Source of the DNA: Anabas testudineus
Taxonomy: Eukaryota > Chordata > Actinopteri > Anabantiformes > Anabantidae
Length of the DNA: 64,000 nucleotides
Assembly: GCF_900324465.2 (NCBI RefSeq)
Contig: NC_046627.1
Span: 19,969,022-20,033,021 of the forward strand
Direction of reading: 5' to 3'
The notes under the pieces were generated by a model that saw nothing but the letters and a program-made list of their open reading frames with translations, did not search any database and had not been told where the DNA came from. A program made the position numbers and the translations under genes. Positions 1 to 13,142 of the stretch are shown here, in pieces (the stretch's first letter is position 1; each line of letters opens with the position of its first letter).

Positions 1-2074
<2,074 letters not shown>

Positions 2075-2160
2075 TTTACTCCAGTTTCAACTTTTAATTG
2101 TAACCGGTCTTTGCTCTGTGTGTGCACCGTCCTGAGTGTATCATTTCTCTAAACGCTATA

Positions 2161-2175
2161 CTTTCACTTTCACTT
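2161..2175 (-). promoter_or_regulatory. ISRE-like element upstream of P1
   Basis: The minus strand reads AAGTGAAAGTGAAAG, overlapping GAAANNGAAA repeats bound by IRF/ISGF3 in interferon-stimulated promoters. It lies about 90 nt upstream of the P1 start codon. Similar motifs sit at the same place in P4 and near the P2 relic. The function is inferred from motif and position. Confidence 0.6.
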
Positions 2176-3364
2176 ACTGTCAGTGCCACTTCCTTATATG
2201 TGTTTGCAAATTGTCACACCCAGTTATTTTAAATGTACCTTTAGATGGGGCATTTCCCCTTTTTGTCTTATTTTGCAGGTACTTGGACCAGTGATGTAAA
2301 ATAATGACGATATAACACTTGATAATAACTGAGAATATGATATTCACACATGTATACTAATAATTATTCCTTCAAAATAAATTTTTCACTAATCACATTT
2401 TTGACATTTATGTCTTGAGATTTAACACTATAAAAAAGTAAAATCTAATTTATTGCAATGAATACTGAATTCTAGTAATACTGTACTGGAAATACTGTTG
2501 ATGTGCAGTATTACCATTTCAAACCACCAGATGTCCTATTGAGCAGTACAAAACTATTAATACATTTTAAAGTTAGTCTTCTAGTTGGATGGTTTGCAGT
2601 TTTGTACACATAGATAAAGTGGTCTGCTTCATTTCAGAAATGAAGAGATACAAATTAATGTAGAATCTGTTTCATTTTATAAAATCACTTCACTTCAATA
2701 ATCAAAATGTATAAATAGTAGATCTGTTATCATATTTTTACTATATGAAATATAAAATTAATTTCTCTGCCTATACCAAATGTCAATCAAATTAAGAATG
2801 AACTACAATATGTTTACAAAATGTTTAACAGTATGTGTGTGCGTGTACTTTATGTGTTATTTGATTACATGTGTTACTTGTAGAGCTTGGACAAAAACAG
2901 AGGGCAGATATGTACTGCCTGGCAGATGTCCAACCACAATTTCCCCAAGGGCATCAATAAAGTATCTCATTATTTGTATTATTTATTAACCATCTTTATT
3001 TTTATTAATCACAAAGTCTAAAACTTTATAACAGGTAGGTAATTGGTCTTAATACATGTTTATAAGCCTGGAAAAGTGCATTGTGTAGTTTTTAAAGATT
3101 AGTGCAGTAACGGATATAAAATAGAATACCTGAGAAATAGTGCTGCTGCATTGCACATCTACTTGCATATTTATATTTTGTACTTTTTCTTCACAGTCAT
3201 TCATATTTACGACTGTTGTCTTTTGCAAAGATTTAATTGACTCTACCGCAAATCTAAAGTGTGCCGCCATAAAAAAAGAAAAAAAAAATCATAAATAAAA
3301 ATCAAATTTCTATATTTTTGTGAAAGGACAAATGATTTTTGCCACGTCAGCTCTTTCCTCACAG
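2176..3364. other. Intergenic spacer P1/P2 with SINE-tail fragment
   Basis: This AT-rich spacer holds no gene I can support. About 2884-2973 matches the 3' part of the tRNA-derived SINE seen at 32019 (shared CAGATGTCCAACCACAATTT-type text and CCCCAAG...ATCAATAAAGTAT), so it is a truncated SINE tail. The rest may include the 3' flank of P2. Confidence 0.5.
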
Positions 3365-6300
3365 TCACTTGAAGGTGATGAGGTAGTCTGGGTACGCTTG
3401 GTTATCATGGAACACAACATACATGCTGGGGTTGTGTATGTTATCCACCACGCTGTCATAGAGGTCGTGGGGCTGCAGGACATTGCGTGGAGGAGGAACC
3501 TTCATGTTGCTGCCACCCACAGTGTAGGTACCAGTCAGGACTCGAGCCACAAACATTAACTGAGAACCATCAGCAGCTGGCTTGGAGTAGGTGGGACTGG
3601 CTGAGTAGCTGGCATTTACAGCAAAGTAGGTTCCATGACCATAAGCAGTTGCTGAGAACAAGAAGAAAAGAAACATTGAAGAATTTAGAAATATGTACGT
3701 ATTAAAGGGTTTTGCATTGTAACATGTAAAAAATAAATTTGGTTACTATTTTCTATCTTGTCACTGACAGATACGCTGATGAGCAACAACTATTACATTT
3801 CCTCCTTTCCTCCATTTCTTTTTTCTTTTTCCATAAACAGTCCCATATTTTTCAGGGAAATCCTTCTACTTTACAGGGATGAATAAAATTATAAAAGTAA
3901 AGCAGCAGCCCATTTAAAAGATTTTAAAACTAAAATCAAGGTATATTACACATTAAACACATTTAAAAAGCGAAAACCGTAACAAAACACAGTTACCATT
4001 TTGTCCAGCAAAGCTTCTGTTGAACCCAGTTTTAATGATGGAGTCACAGTTGTCCTGGGTCGTCCCGTGGTACAGAGATTTTTCCAATGCTCCTCCCTGC
4101 AGGTTCGTTTTATCAGTAATGTGCTTCTTCTGCACTTCATAGGCACGAAGCAGGTGAACATTCTGCAAACGCTCGATCTAAAAAGAAAGAACGAAAAGGG
4201 ATATATTAGAAATATGAAGAAACTCTAAAAGCTATTATAAATTAAAAATATTCAATATGCAATTTATGTACAGTATATGAACATCAAAGACAGATTAATA
4301 AGGTGTTAGGCAGGGAACCGTGCAATAAGAAAATGGAAAGCTTTTCAAAGCTCCAAACAATCCAATGTTTCGACCCACTTTCATTATAGTCCTGGTGACA
4401 GTTCGTCTGAAGTCCTGCTTCACAGTCTGGTACTCTGCAGAGGTGGACTCCAGAGAAACCACCCGAAGATATTCACCAGTTTTCATGTTGTCCCAGTAAA
4501 GAGGCAGCATGAGGTCTGAAAAAAAAATTCATTGAAGGTGTGAAGGTGTGAGAGTGACTTGATGGATATTTACATATTGTAAGAATTTAGTTTTGTGTGT
4601 TAACTAATTTAATGTTGTCAATACTAGCCATGTGATGTTATTATGTAACAGCAAACTTGTATTTTGTAGTTTTGCCCTTTGCTTACTTTCTGTTTGGCTC
4701 TTATTTTGACTTAATGACATGAGATAGAGACACATTATTAAGGAGGGTCAGATCCGATCATGGAGATTCTTCCTGACATTAATCAAATAGGATTTTTTTT
4801 TTTGGCTTCACGAATACTCATAAACTTATCTCTAATGATTGTTTTAGAGTAACTTGTTATTATCTACAACATTGTACCCAATTTAGACATACTATTAACA
4901 AGTCATTAATTACCATGTCTATTTTTACTTTTACTCTATAAACTTGTCCAGATCCATCATCTCACCTGGCAGATTCTCAAGTCGTTTCAGTTTTGCCGTC
5001 TGTCCAGTTCTGTGTCTTTTGGCCTCTATCCTCTGTAGATCCACACTCCAGGAGATTCCCTGTGCGTCCACTATTCCTCCAGTTACATCACTCTTTTCCA
5101 GGTTGTAATTGGCTGTTTTGGGGAGCCTTTCCCATTTGCCGCTGTGTCCCAGGATGCACCAAGTCACACAGGTGTATAAATCCTCCTCCTCTTTTGCTCT
5201 CATCTCTCTCCTAAGGGTTGCAGTGGTTTGAACCATCTGCTTCACCTGGTTGACCCCATGTTTTAACCCGCTCACTGTCAAGCTGCCAAACTGGTCCCTC
5301 TGCATGCACAGACCTTCAGCCTCCACTGTCTTCTCCAGGCCCTTCAGGTCGTCCTTTGTGAGACCTGTCAGCTGCTCCTTGGTGAAACTATGTGTGGAGC
5401 ACTGAGCCTGATACACATCCTTCAGCTTTGTCTTGGCATCTTCAACATTTTTTTTAACAAGACCTACGAATATGAAGACAGACCTCTGCTGCTGACCCGT
5501 ACGGGTAGCGGTGATGATTGGGTTTGTGTTAATCAACCTTGTGGACCGTTGCTGTGGTACGTGACGCAACTGAGACACTGACACTGAAAAATGAATCAAC
5601 AGACAATCATTACTGAAAATAACAGAGACAGAAGATAATTTAAACAACCATAAAAAGGAGGATCACGATGTGACTGCTCATTACCTCTGCTGATAACTGC
5701 ATGTGGAAACATATGTGTTGTTTGTTGTTTAAATGCCATAAAAACATTGATCTTATTTAGTACAAGACGAATGTTGGTGACAAAATGGAGGGGGGTGGAG
5801 GATGTGGTGGTCTTAATCCCTCGGAGAATAGCCTGTGCCACGACATCAGGATCCAGACCACCAACACCTGCATAAACCAAAAATGACATTTATGATGTGC
5901 CTATAAAAAAGAGTATTCACCCCCTTGGACGTTTCTTCCTTTTATTGACATTATAAATCAGTTGTGGTCCACAAAAGTTGGCGACTGACAAAAAACTTTC
6001 AGAAAAAAACTCATTGATGTCAAAGTGAAAGCAGATTTCTACAAAGATATATAACGTGAAATCAGTGTGTGCGTTAATATTCACCTCCTTCAGGTCCGTA
6101 TTTAGTAGATGCACCTTTGGCTGCAATCACAGCATGGAGTCTGTGTGGATAGGTCTCAATTAAGCTTGTACATCTGGACACTAGAATTTTTTGCCATTCG
6201 TCTTTGCAAAACTGCTCAAGCTCTGTCAGGCTGCATGGGGATCAGGTGTGCACAGCCCTTTTCAAGTCCATCCACAAATTCTCTATTGGATTGAGGTCTG

Positions 6301-9300
6301 GGCTTTGACTCCAGAACATTCACCTTGTTGTCAATAAACAGTTTCTGTGTAGCTTTCACTGTATTCTTCAGGCCATTGTCCTGCTTGGCTCTTCTTCCAA
6401 GCTGTAGTTGTCTAGCCGACCAATTAAGCTTGTCCTCCAGGATTGTCCTTTATTTTGCCGCATCCATCTTACCCTCTACTTTAACAAGCCTTCCAGGACC
6501 GGCTGTCGAGAAGCATCCCCACAGCATAATGCTGCCACCACTGTGTTTTACAGTGAGGATGGTATGTTTGTGGTGATTTCTTTTGTCTTCATGGTGTTAT
6601 AGTAGCCAGGAATACAGATTAACCAGTGACTGGACCTTCCAGAGACAAGCGTATTTATACTGCAATCACTTGAGGTGCATTCACTGCACTCAGATGATCC
6701 CTATTTCACTAGCTGTGGGACCACTAACACCAAATATCTGGACCTCCGTTGGATTAGGTCAGTCAGTTTAAAGTGGGTGAATATTAATGCAAACAGTGAT
6801 TTCCCCTTACATATTTTTATTTAATTGGCATTACTGTGTAGAAACATGTTTTCACTTTAACAATATTGAGGTATTTTCCACAATTTGTTTTGTCAGAGTC
6901 GCCAACTTTTATTGACGGTGAGTGATGTATAATGTCAATAAATGATGAAACATCAGAGGGAATTAATACTTTTTTTATTGGCACTGTATACCGTTCTCGT
7001 GCTTGCTCTACAAAAACCAGAGAACACTTCAGCACCTCACAGGGACATTACCCTTACCTTGATTGTTTTTTACAAAATATTTACCGGCACAGATGGCAGG
7101 AATGGCCACAGATGTGTATCGAGAGGATTCACAATCTCGAATGATGCGACACACCAGAATTTCAATGATGCCTGCATCCTGTTGTCCACACACATGAAAA
7201 ATGCTTCTACAGGGAAACGATCCAGCCTGGGTTTTAAAAACCTCTCCTCTGTTCACTTTTGCTGCACACGAAAAAATAAAGACACAAGCTGTGAGAAGCT
7301 GCTGAATGTGTTTTGTTCAGGATTGTGTAGCTCATTTATTTTCTCACCAGTTTTCAGTATTGCCTCCACCTGGGGTCCAGCCTTAGTTAAAATGTCTTTG
7401 CACACACTGTCTGTAGAATAAACACAACTGAGGCCGCGACATGGTTTACAGCACAACTCCCTAAGACAATAATATAATAATATATTTTCCCACCTCCTGG
7501 ATCTCTTGCCTACCTGTTTCAAAATCTGTAAAGCCAGTGGTGTTCACAACAACATCTGTGGTCTCATTGGAGATGTCACCAAATGCCAGCTGTATTTTAA
7601 CACCACCTCCCACTGATATAGAGATCTCATCAAGGTCACTATTGAGGGACCTGAAGATCACTGAGAGAAAGAAAACCATATGATGTTTCTTATTGGTCTG
7701 ATTACTGATTACATGGTAAAACATAATATCAGCCCTTAAAATAAAGATATGAATAGAAGATGTTTGTATTTGTTTATTACTAACAGACCAATCAGAATAG
7801 CTCTCTGGTTTACCTTGGCCTCCCTGCTTCATATTCAAGCTGAGGTGTCTGTAGATGTCTTGGTAGTGCTGTGAATGCAAATGTTTGCAATTAAATATGC
7901 TCTGATATGTTCATTTGAAAATCATGTATACAGATGTAACAGTGGTCTTAACAATGCAGAGGGACACTTGCAAGGCAAAGTACAGGGTCCACCCCTAAGA
8001 TCAGGTAGGTAAGGCTCATGAATAGGTTCTGTACACAGAGATGTTGCACTGGGGCGTCTGTCACACTGCGAGACTGGCACAGGACTCAGCTCTGCTCTTC
8101 AAAGAACAACAGGTGTTTGTGCTTTTTGTGAGAGCTGTGATGAAAAAATATAAACTAATAAACTAAGTAACGGGGAATAAACTTTCATTGCATTTTAATT
8201 TTAAAAAAATGCATCTACACTTTTTTTTTTTTTTTAATTTACTATTGGCCATAACCACAGCAATATACTCTATGTGCATTATAATTATTTTTTAATTTTA
8301 ATTTATATCATAATTTTACTTTTTTAACAAAAGTTTCCTTCAGGGATTAGTAAAAGACAATGGGTTTGTCTCACCTCCTCAGAGTCAGGATAGCCAGGTT
8401 TAATGACAATGTGAATGGTGAATTGATTCAATTGGGTTTTACCTGCTCATCCTCCAAACATCCAAGCTTGATCTTCAGATTTGTTTTGTTGTCCACCATG
8501 TTCCCAACAATGTTCCCCAAGTGTCCAGTGGTGATGACAGATCTAGGTGTGATACTGATGGGGCTCCTGGTGCTTAGTGGCTTAGTTTTCACACTTCGCT
8601 GCTTCCTGATAATGACGTGACAGGAGCTTTCTACCAGCTCCTTGTTCAATTTACCGTCTTCCTCGAAGTACCTCTGAGCCCCTGACCCGTCTAGAACCAG
8701 TGTGTCTATTGTCAGACTGGCTAGAGTTGCTTTTAGGTTTGTCTGAGCTTCTCGTACGAGGCAACGGGGTCCAGACAGACGAACACAAGGATGTGGGAAA
8801 TGTGAAGCTTTCAAGGTCACCTCAGGTTGCTTCATCTCAACCAGGTCTAAGATTTCGTAGAAACAGTCAACCAGGTCAGGAGATAGGTCTATCACATGGT
8901 GGTTGAACTCGTTGTCATGCAGAACCTCTTTCAGCTTGTTCACATTTTCACTGTACCCAACAAGTCGTACCTTAGTCAGTGCCGTTCCACTCACTGCTGA
9001 GATGAAGCTGAAGTCCACTCTGAACTCTCCACAGTTTACCTCGTTCTTCGCTTTGTAGAGGATTTCTTTCATTCTGTCTAGATGTGGAGGCACAGCTGCA
9101 GCACCCTGGAGCTGCACAATGTCCAGGCTCAGGTCCCTTTCTATTGCTGCCAGAGCCTCATCCAGGGCACCAGACGACAGACTGGACAGAACCAGGTCTG
9201 ATCCCACTTCTAGAGAAACAGGACTTTTGAAGCTCTGCTGGAAGCGAGCCTGGTACTTGGAGATGACACCACTGGTTTTTATAAAGGTGATTACATCTGT

Positions 9301-9366
9301 AGGGAGCTTAACTCTCTTTTCCATTATTTTGTTCATTAGTTTATCACGACTATGGACCCTTCCCAA
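3365..9366 (-). CDS. parp14-like: PARP14-like gene P2: short form with KH-like region, one macrodomain, WWE and ART domain
   Basis: Predicted mono-ADP-ribosyltransferase. Exons, minus order: 9366-8443, 7868-7814, 7660-7514, 7410-7348, 7261-7085, 5867-5685, 5583-4966, 4515-4379, 4177-3997, 3651-3365. All have GT/AG borders and compatible phases and total 2772 nt, or 923 aa from the ATG at 9366. Residues 1-308 are the C-terminal KH-like region. A macrodomain follows ([15 protein letters not shown]... to [17 protein letters not shown]), then a WWE-type exon ([17 protein letters not shown]), then the ART domain with LYHGT (H near residue 805), GHGTYFAV (Y) and [10 protein letters not shown]. The third triad position is therefore Met (H-Y-M), as expected for a mono- rather than poly-ADP-ribosylating enzyme. 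RRM exons and macrodomain 1 are missing: only a stub of its second exon remains at 8374-8411. Both lost macro exons are multiples of three in P4, so the frame survives. A Tc1 element sits in the macrodomain intron. Whether P2 is still transcribed without exons 1-2 is unknown. Confidence 0.72.
5893..6986 (-). mobile_element. Tc1/mariner-like transposon in P2 intron, decayed
   Basis: An element of about 1.09 kb with inverted ends (left CCTATAAAAAAGAGTATTCA, right the complement of CAGTGCCAATAAAAAAAGTA) flanked by TA, absent from the matching P3 intron. The minus strand encodes remnants of a Tc1-type transposase: [38 protein letters not shown], then [10 protein letters not shown] and [12 protein letters not shown], the region around the second catalytic aspartate. 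It is shortened and frame-broken, so not autonomous. Confidence 0.85.
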
Positions 9367-9990
9367 AATGATGAGTGTTTAACTTCCAGTTAATATGCAC
9401 GTCTTTATTAAGCAAACCTTTTTAGCTTTTCTTCTACCAGTTTGACCTCCTTCTCTCCATTTCACAGTTGCTTCTGTGTTGGTTCTGTTATTACAAAAAC
9501 CAAAAAGCTTATTAGACCATCAAAATTGCAAGATTTATCGAAACATCAACCAAATAAATTACATTTAAAAACATTATGCCAGTTATGATATGTATCTAAG
9601 TCTAAAACATTTACACCATTAGTGATTATTAGTGCTCGGAGTTGTGGCTTTTAAAACAATAGAAATGTAACTCAGTGCTAAGGCAAAAAAAAGTAAGTGA
9701 AATCCTTAACCATCACAGAAATAGAACACTATTGAGAAATCAATAGTGTGACCGCAAGTCACAACAAAAACCTATATTTAAACTACAACTGCAGACAAAG
9801 TATATTCTATATAAAGGCTGTATCATTTCAACACATAGTAAGTCCTTACTTTTATTTTACGTGAAGCATTTAGCACCTCCTCCCACAGAGTCGTGTCCTT
9901 ACCTGTGTACTTGTATCTGTCTGTCAGATCTTTTCCTTTAAACAACAGTCGATTGGTTGTATATGTATAGGACAACATTTAAAAGAATAT
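9367..9990 (-). pseudogene. Decayed 5' end of P2
   Basis: 9367-9480 aligns in content and order with the exon 3 stretch EEFTREMR...EVKVLIG of P1/P4 but has several in-frame stops. 9898-9985 is a degraded exon 1, reading MLSYTYTTNRLLFKGKDLTD and keeping the LLFKGKDLTDRYK pattern of MDEYQHPLFFEAKDLTQRDK. I find no exon 2 between them. The full-length N terminus of P2 is therefore lost. Confidence 0.6.
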
Positions 9991-10050
9991 CTTGTCGTGT
10001 GTGCCACCCTAACCCTCCAAGTGAGCCGTGTACTCAAGCTGCTCTTATTT

Positions 10051-10062
10051 AGTTTCACTTTC
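10051..10062 (-). promoter_or_regulatory. Canonical ISRE upstream of P2 exon 1 relic
   Basis: The plus strand reads AGTTTCACTTTC, matching the textbook ISRE consensus AGTTTCNNTTTC. It lies about 65 nt upstream of the degraded P2 first exon, the same relative place as in P1 and P4, so it is probably the surviving ancestral promoter element. Confidence 0.6.
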
Positions 10063-11240
10063 AGTTCATCGCATTTCATGTAACCCCGCTGAACAGAAAG
10101 TCTTAAAATAGAAATAAATAAAACAAGATATCAACTTATTGAGCCAGCAAAATGAAAGTTAGTCTTTCAATTTTCCACATTTGCGTATTAAACCAATTTA
10201 CAGTAAGACAATCTATTGTTCTAACTATTATTAATAATTCCATCAAGTCTTAAGCCTTAGTAAAACGAGGGGAGGTTTTATAATGCAGCCTCCGTGTAAA
10301 GAAAATGATCCAGACAGGGTGCGGCAGAGCAGCTACCAGGTCACCTGCAGGTGTCTACCTGCTGGGGCTCCCTACTGATGTCACACCCTGTCGTCATATC
10401 CTTAATCTCCATGGTTCAAGTTTAAACGTCCACAGCTCAAACAGATGGTAACTGAGTTTTTAATTGTTTACGGGTTGCTACATCAGAGATGGGAAAGTGA
10501 ACTGATTTATTATACTGACAATGTTGTTTGGGTTTTTCCCACCAGGTAGTACGCTACATACAGAAGTCTATTTACAAGCTGTACATCACCCGCCGAGTAT
10601 GTGTTTACTACTTTATCTTGAATTATGGTTTTTACTCATTGAGGTTTTAATAGGCACTCTTCAGCTGTGAACAGTATTTTTGTAGGCTAATATCTGCAGC
10701 CACATTTAGGAACATGAATATGTAAAGTAATGCCATTTAGTTTAGATTGTTCTAGGAGAAACCTGCTGCTGTTCTCTTTTACAATGCTTCATATGTGTAT
10801 TAGAATTATTACTCCCGCTGTTCTGTCCCTGAGCTGACTTTTATTGCTGATTTAATAAGACTGATAATGTGAGTTCTTACAATGTAACACTAGACTAGCA
10901 ACAAACAATTATATTGCAGATTTACATAAAATTGTATTTCACTTAGCAGTCCACATTGTTACACTCTTAAAAACCTCCTAATAATCATGCCTACTACAGG
11001 ATGATAAAGGTGCAACTATTAAGGTCTATAATTTATTTTTATGTCACAATATCGTTATCATAAATTATCATACATTTTCAAATACATGATAATTAAACAG
11101 TCCTTCATGCAGTCGGGAAACTCATAAGGAGGCTATCAGCAGAAAAAGATCTTAACATCAGACATTCCTGAAAACAGAGTTAAGGCTTTTTAGTATTTTC
11201 TGAGCTTAAGTTTTACAGAACAAAGCTATGAATCATCTGC
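10063..11240. other. Spacer without recognisable gene
   Basis: AT-rich sequence with no exon-like match to the PARP14 or chemokine families and no repeat I can name. Part of it may be old flank of the decayed copy that follows. Confidence 0.4.
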
Positions 11241-11245
11241 ATCAT

Positions 11246-11930
11246 CTAGTCAACACCATCCTTTATCTGCTCACTGTCCAGCTGCCCTGACCAGACAGAC
11301 CCAAGATTTTCCACCAGTTGCTTCAGATTGTTGATGTCAGCATCTTCATCAGCTTCGTCAGAACTGGTATGGAGGACGTTTACGTCTATGCTTATAACTG
11401 TCAGGGGAGGATGTTGTGGTGCATCAGCTGCCTGAGACACTGACACAGTGACACTGAAGTGATCCAGACTGGGTTTTAAAAACCTCTCTGTTCACTTTTA
11501 ACTGTTGTTTAGACAGGCATCTAAAACCCAATTTTCAGTTCAGCCATAGTTACGATGTCTTTACTAACATCATCTGTAGATAAATAACAAGTAGGAATCT
11601 CATTAGCTTTGGGGTCAAGCACATGATGGTAAACAGAGCCATCAGTAAGACAAAGGAACAAATAATCCATGAGTAGCTCTCATTTCTCTGCAGCACCAAA
11701 ACTATTTTCAATATCTCATCTCACCTTACGTTTTCTTTTTTTTTGTTGTTGTTTTTTGTTTGTTTGTTTTGTGAATGATTGTAACATTATACTGTATAGA
11801 TATCTCCAGTTTTTGATCCCCAGTCTTGTGATCTTCTTCTAAGTCTCTGGAAAACCTTGCCTACTAATATTCTCTGAAGTGCTTTACTTGCACTTGAATT
11901 TACTCTCAGAGCCACTTTCTTACTATTACA
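11246..11930 (-). pseudogene. Heavily decayed PARP14-like copy
   Basis: Collinear scraps of a PARP14-like gene. 11246-11446 encodes MSVSQAADAPQHPPLTVISI... through NNLKQLVENLG, matching the last exon of P4 (VSQLADAPQHPPP..., NNLKQIVDILG). 11460-11505 and 11530-11580 match the two macrodomain exons that contain KTQPGS and [10 protein letters not shown]. 11610-11740 matches exon 3 near DPKQIRILMQ...ICHH. About 11800-11900 resembles exon 1. Whole exons are missing between the scraps and stops occur throughout. It is closest to P4, suggesting an older duplicate of that type. Confidence 0.7.
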
Positions 11931-13142
11931 GTTTTGCTGTTGACACACCCAATGACATTAAGAGTTTCCAGCAAATTCAGCTTTAAACATTTCCTTGTTT
12001 GTGCAGATACTTTGACCAGTGATGTAATATAGTCAGATCATCATCAACATTGATGATAACATTGGTACGTGTAAGGATAATTATTTAATTAATAATAATA
12101 TTGACTGAAATTTGATTTTAGACTTTTGATTAAATGTAGCATTGTACAGTATTACTACATAATGTACCATTGACAACTTCACGATGGAAAAATGAAAGAA
12201 AAACGCAAACAAGAGTCCACAAGCAATGTCCTTATTATTATTATCATTCTATTTTTTTATTGTTAAAAGGAAAAACACGTCTTTGGGAAGATTGTGTTTC
12301 TACTGCTGATATGATGCATTTGTATTTTACTAAGTATCAGATTTCTAATGTTTGATTTTCTTTTAACAGGTTGCAGCTTACTCAGCTGTTTGTTGCTCAG
12401 CTGTAGAACAGTGCTGCCGTGCATGTTTTCCAGCCATCCCTGACCTACCTACTGCTGATTATCGGAAATAAGTTTATTTTCCAGCTTCAACTGAACACAC
12501 CTGATCCAGGTAATCAGCAGTGAGCAGGGCAGGGATAACTGGAAAACTGTCATAAAAAGTGCATTTGTTTGTCATTAAAAGATTAAAGTGCTACTTCAGT
12601 TTGTAGGGATTTAAGCTGCAGGTATCCAACGGCTCCTGAACAACAATATTTTTCAGTTTAGTGTTATATATTGCACATTTACTTACAATTTTCTTCACAT
12701 TTATTTGGTTTTGTGTAAAATCTTATTAGTGTTGTCAGACTCAACTCTGTAAAAACAGGAAACAAACAAGTGACATTTGACAGTTCACAGGCTGAATTCA
12801 CTGACCAGCCTGTGAACTGATATGGGCACTTCACTCAGTGTTTCCTTATTCAAACAGATAAGACATGTTAATGTTTCATTAGATTAGGAGGCTACATAAC
12901 ATGAAAACTTAGAGTAAGTTGTTGTGTAGCAGAGTCCCTTCAGGCTCAGACTACCTGCTCTGATAAAATATTGAATTTTCTGCTTTATGTAAAGATTTGA
13001 TTGGCTCTACAGAAAACAATAAGTGGATTAACTAATTTATGCAAATCTAAAGTGCACCACCATAAAAAAAATAGAAAAATCAAATTTCTATATTTTTGTG
13101 AAAGGACAAATGATTTTTGCCATGTCAGCTCTTTCCTCACAG
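11931..13142. other. Spacer between decayed copy and P3
   Basis: Contains a fold-back repeat (listed separately) and AT-rich DNA. About 13020-13142 is the 3' flank shared with P2 (compare 3240-3364), so P2 and P3 were duplicated together with downstream sequence. Confidence 0.5.
12425..12547. repeat. Fold-back (MITE-like) element
   Basis: Arms 12425-12461 and 12511-12547 are inverted repeats with a few mismatches (GTTTTCCAG...ACTGCTGATTA against TAATCAGCAGT...CTGGAAAAC), separated by about 50 nt. No coding capacity. Typical of small non-autonomous fold-back elements; family not identified. Confidence 0.65.
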
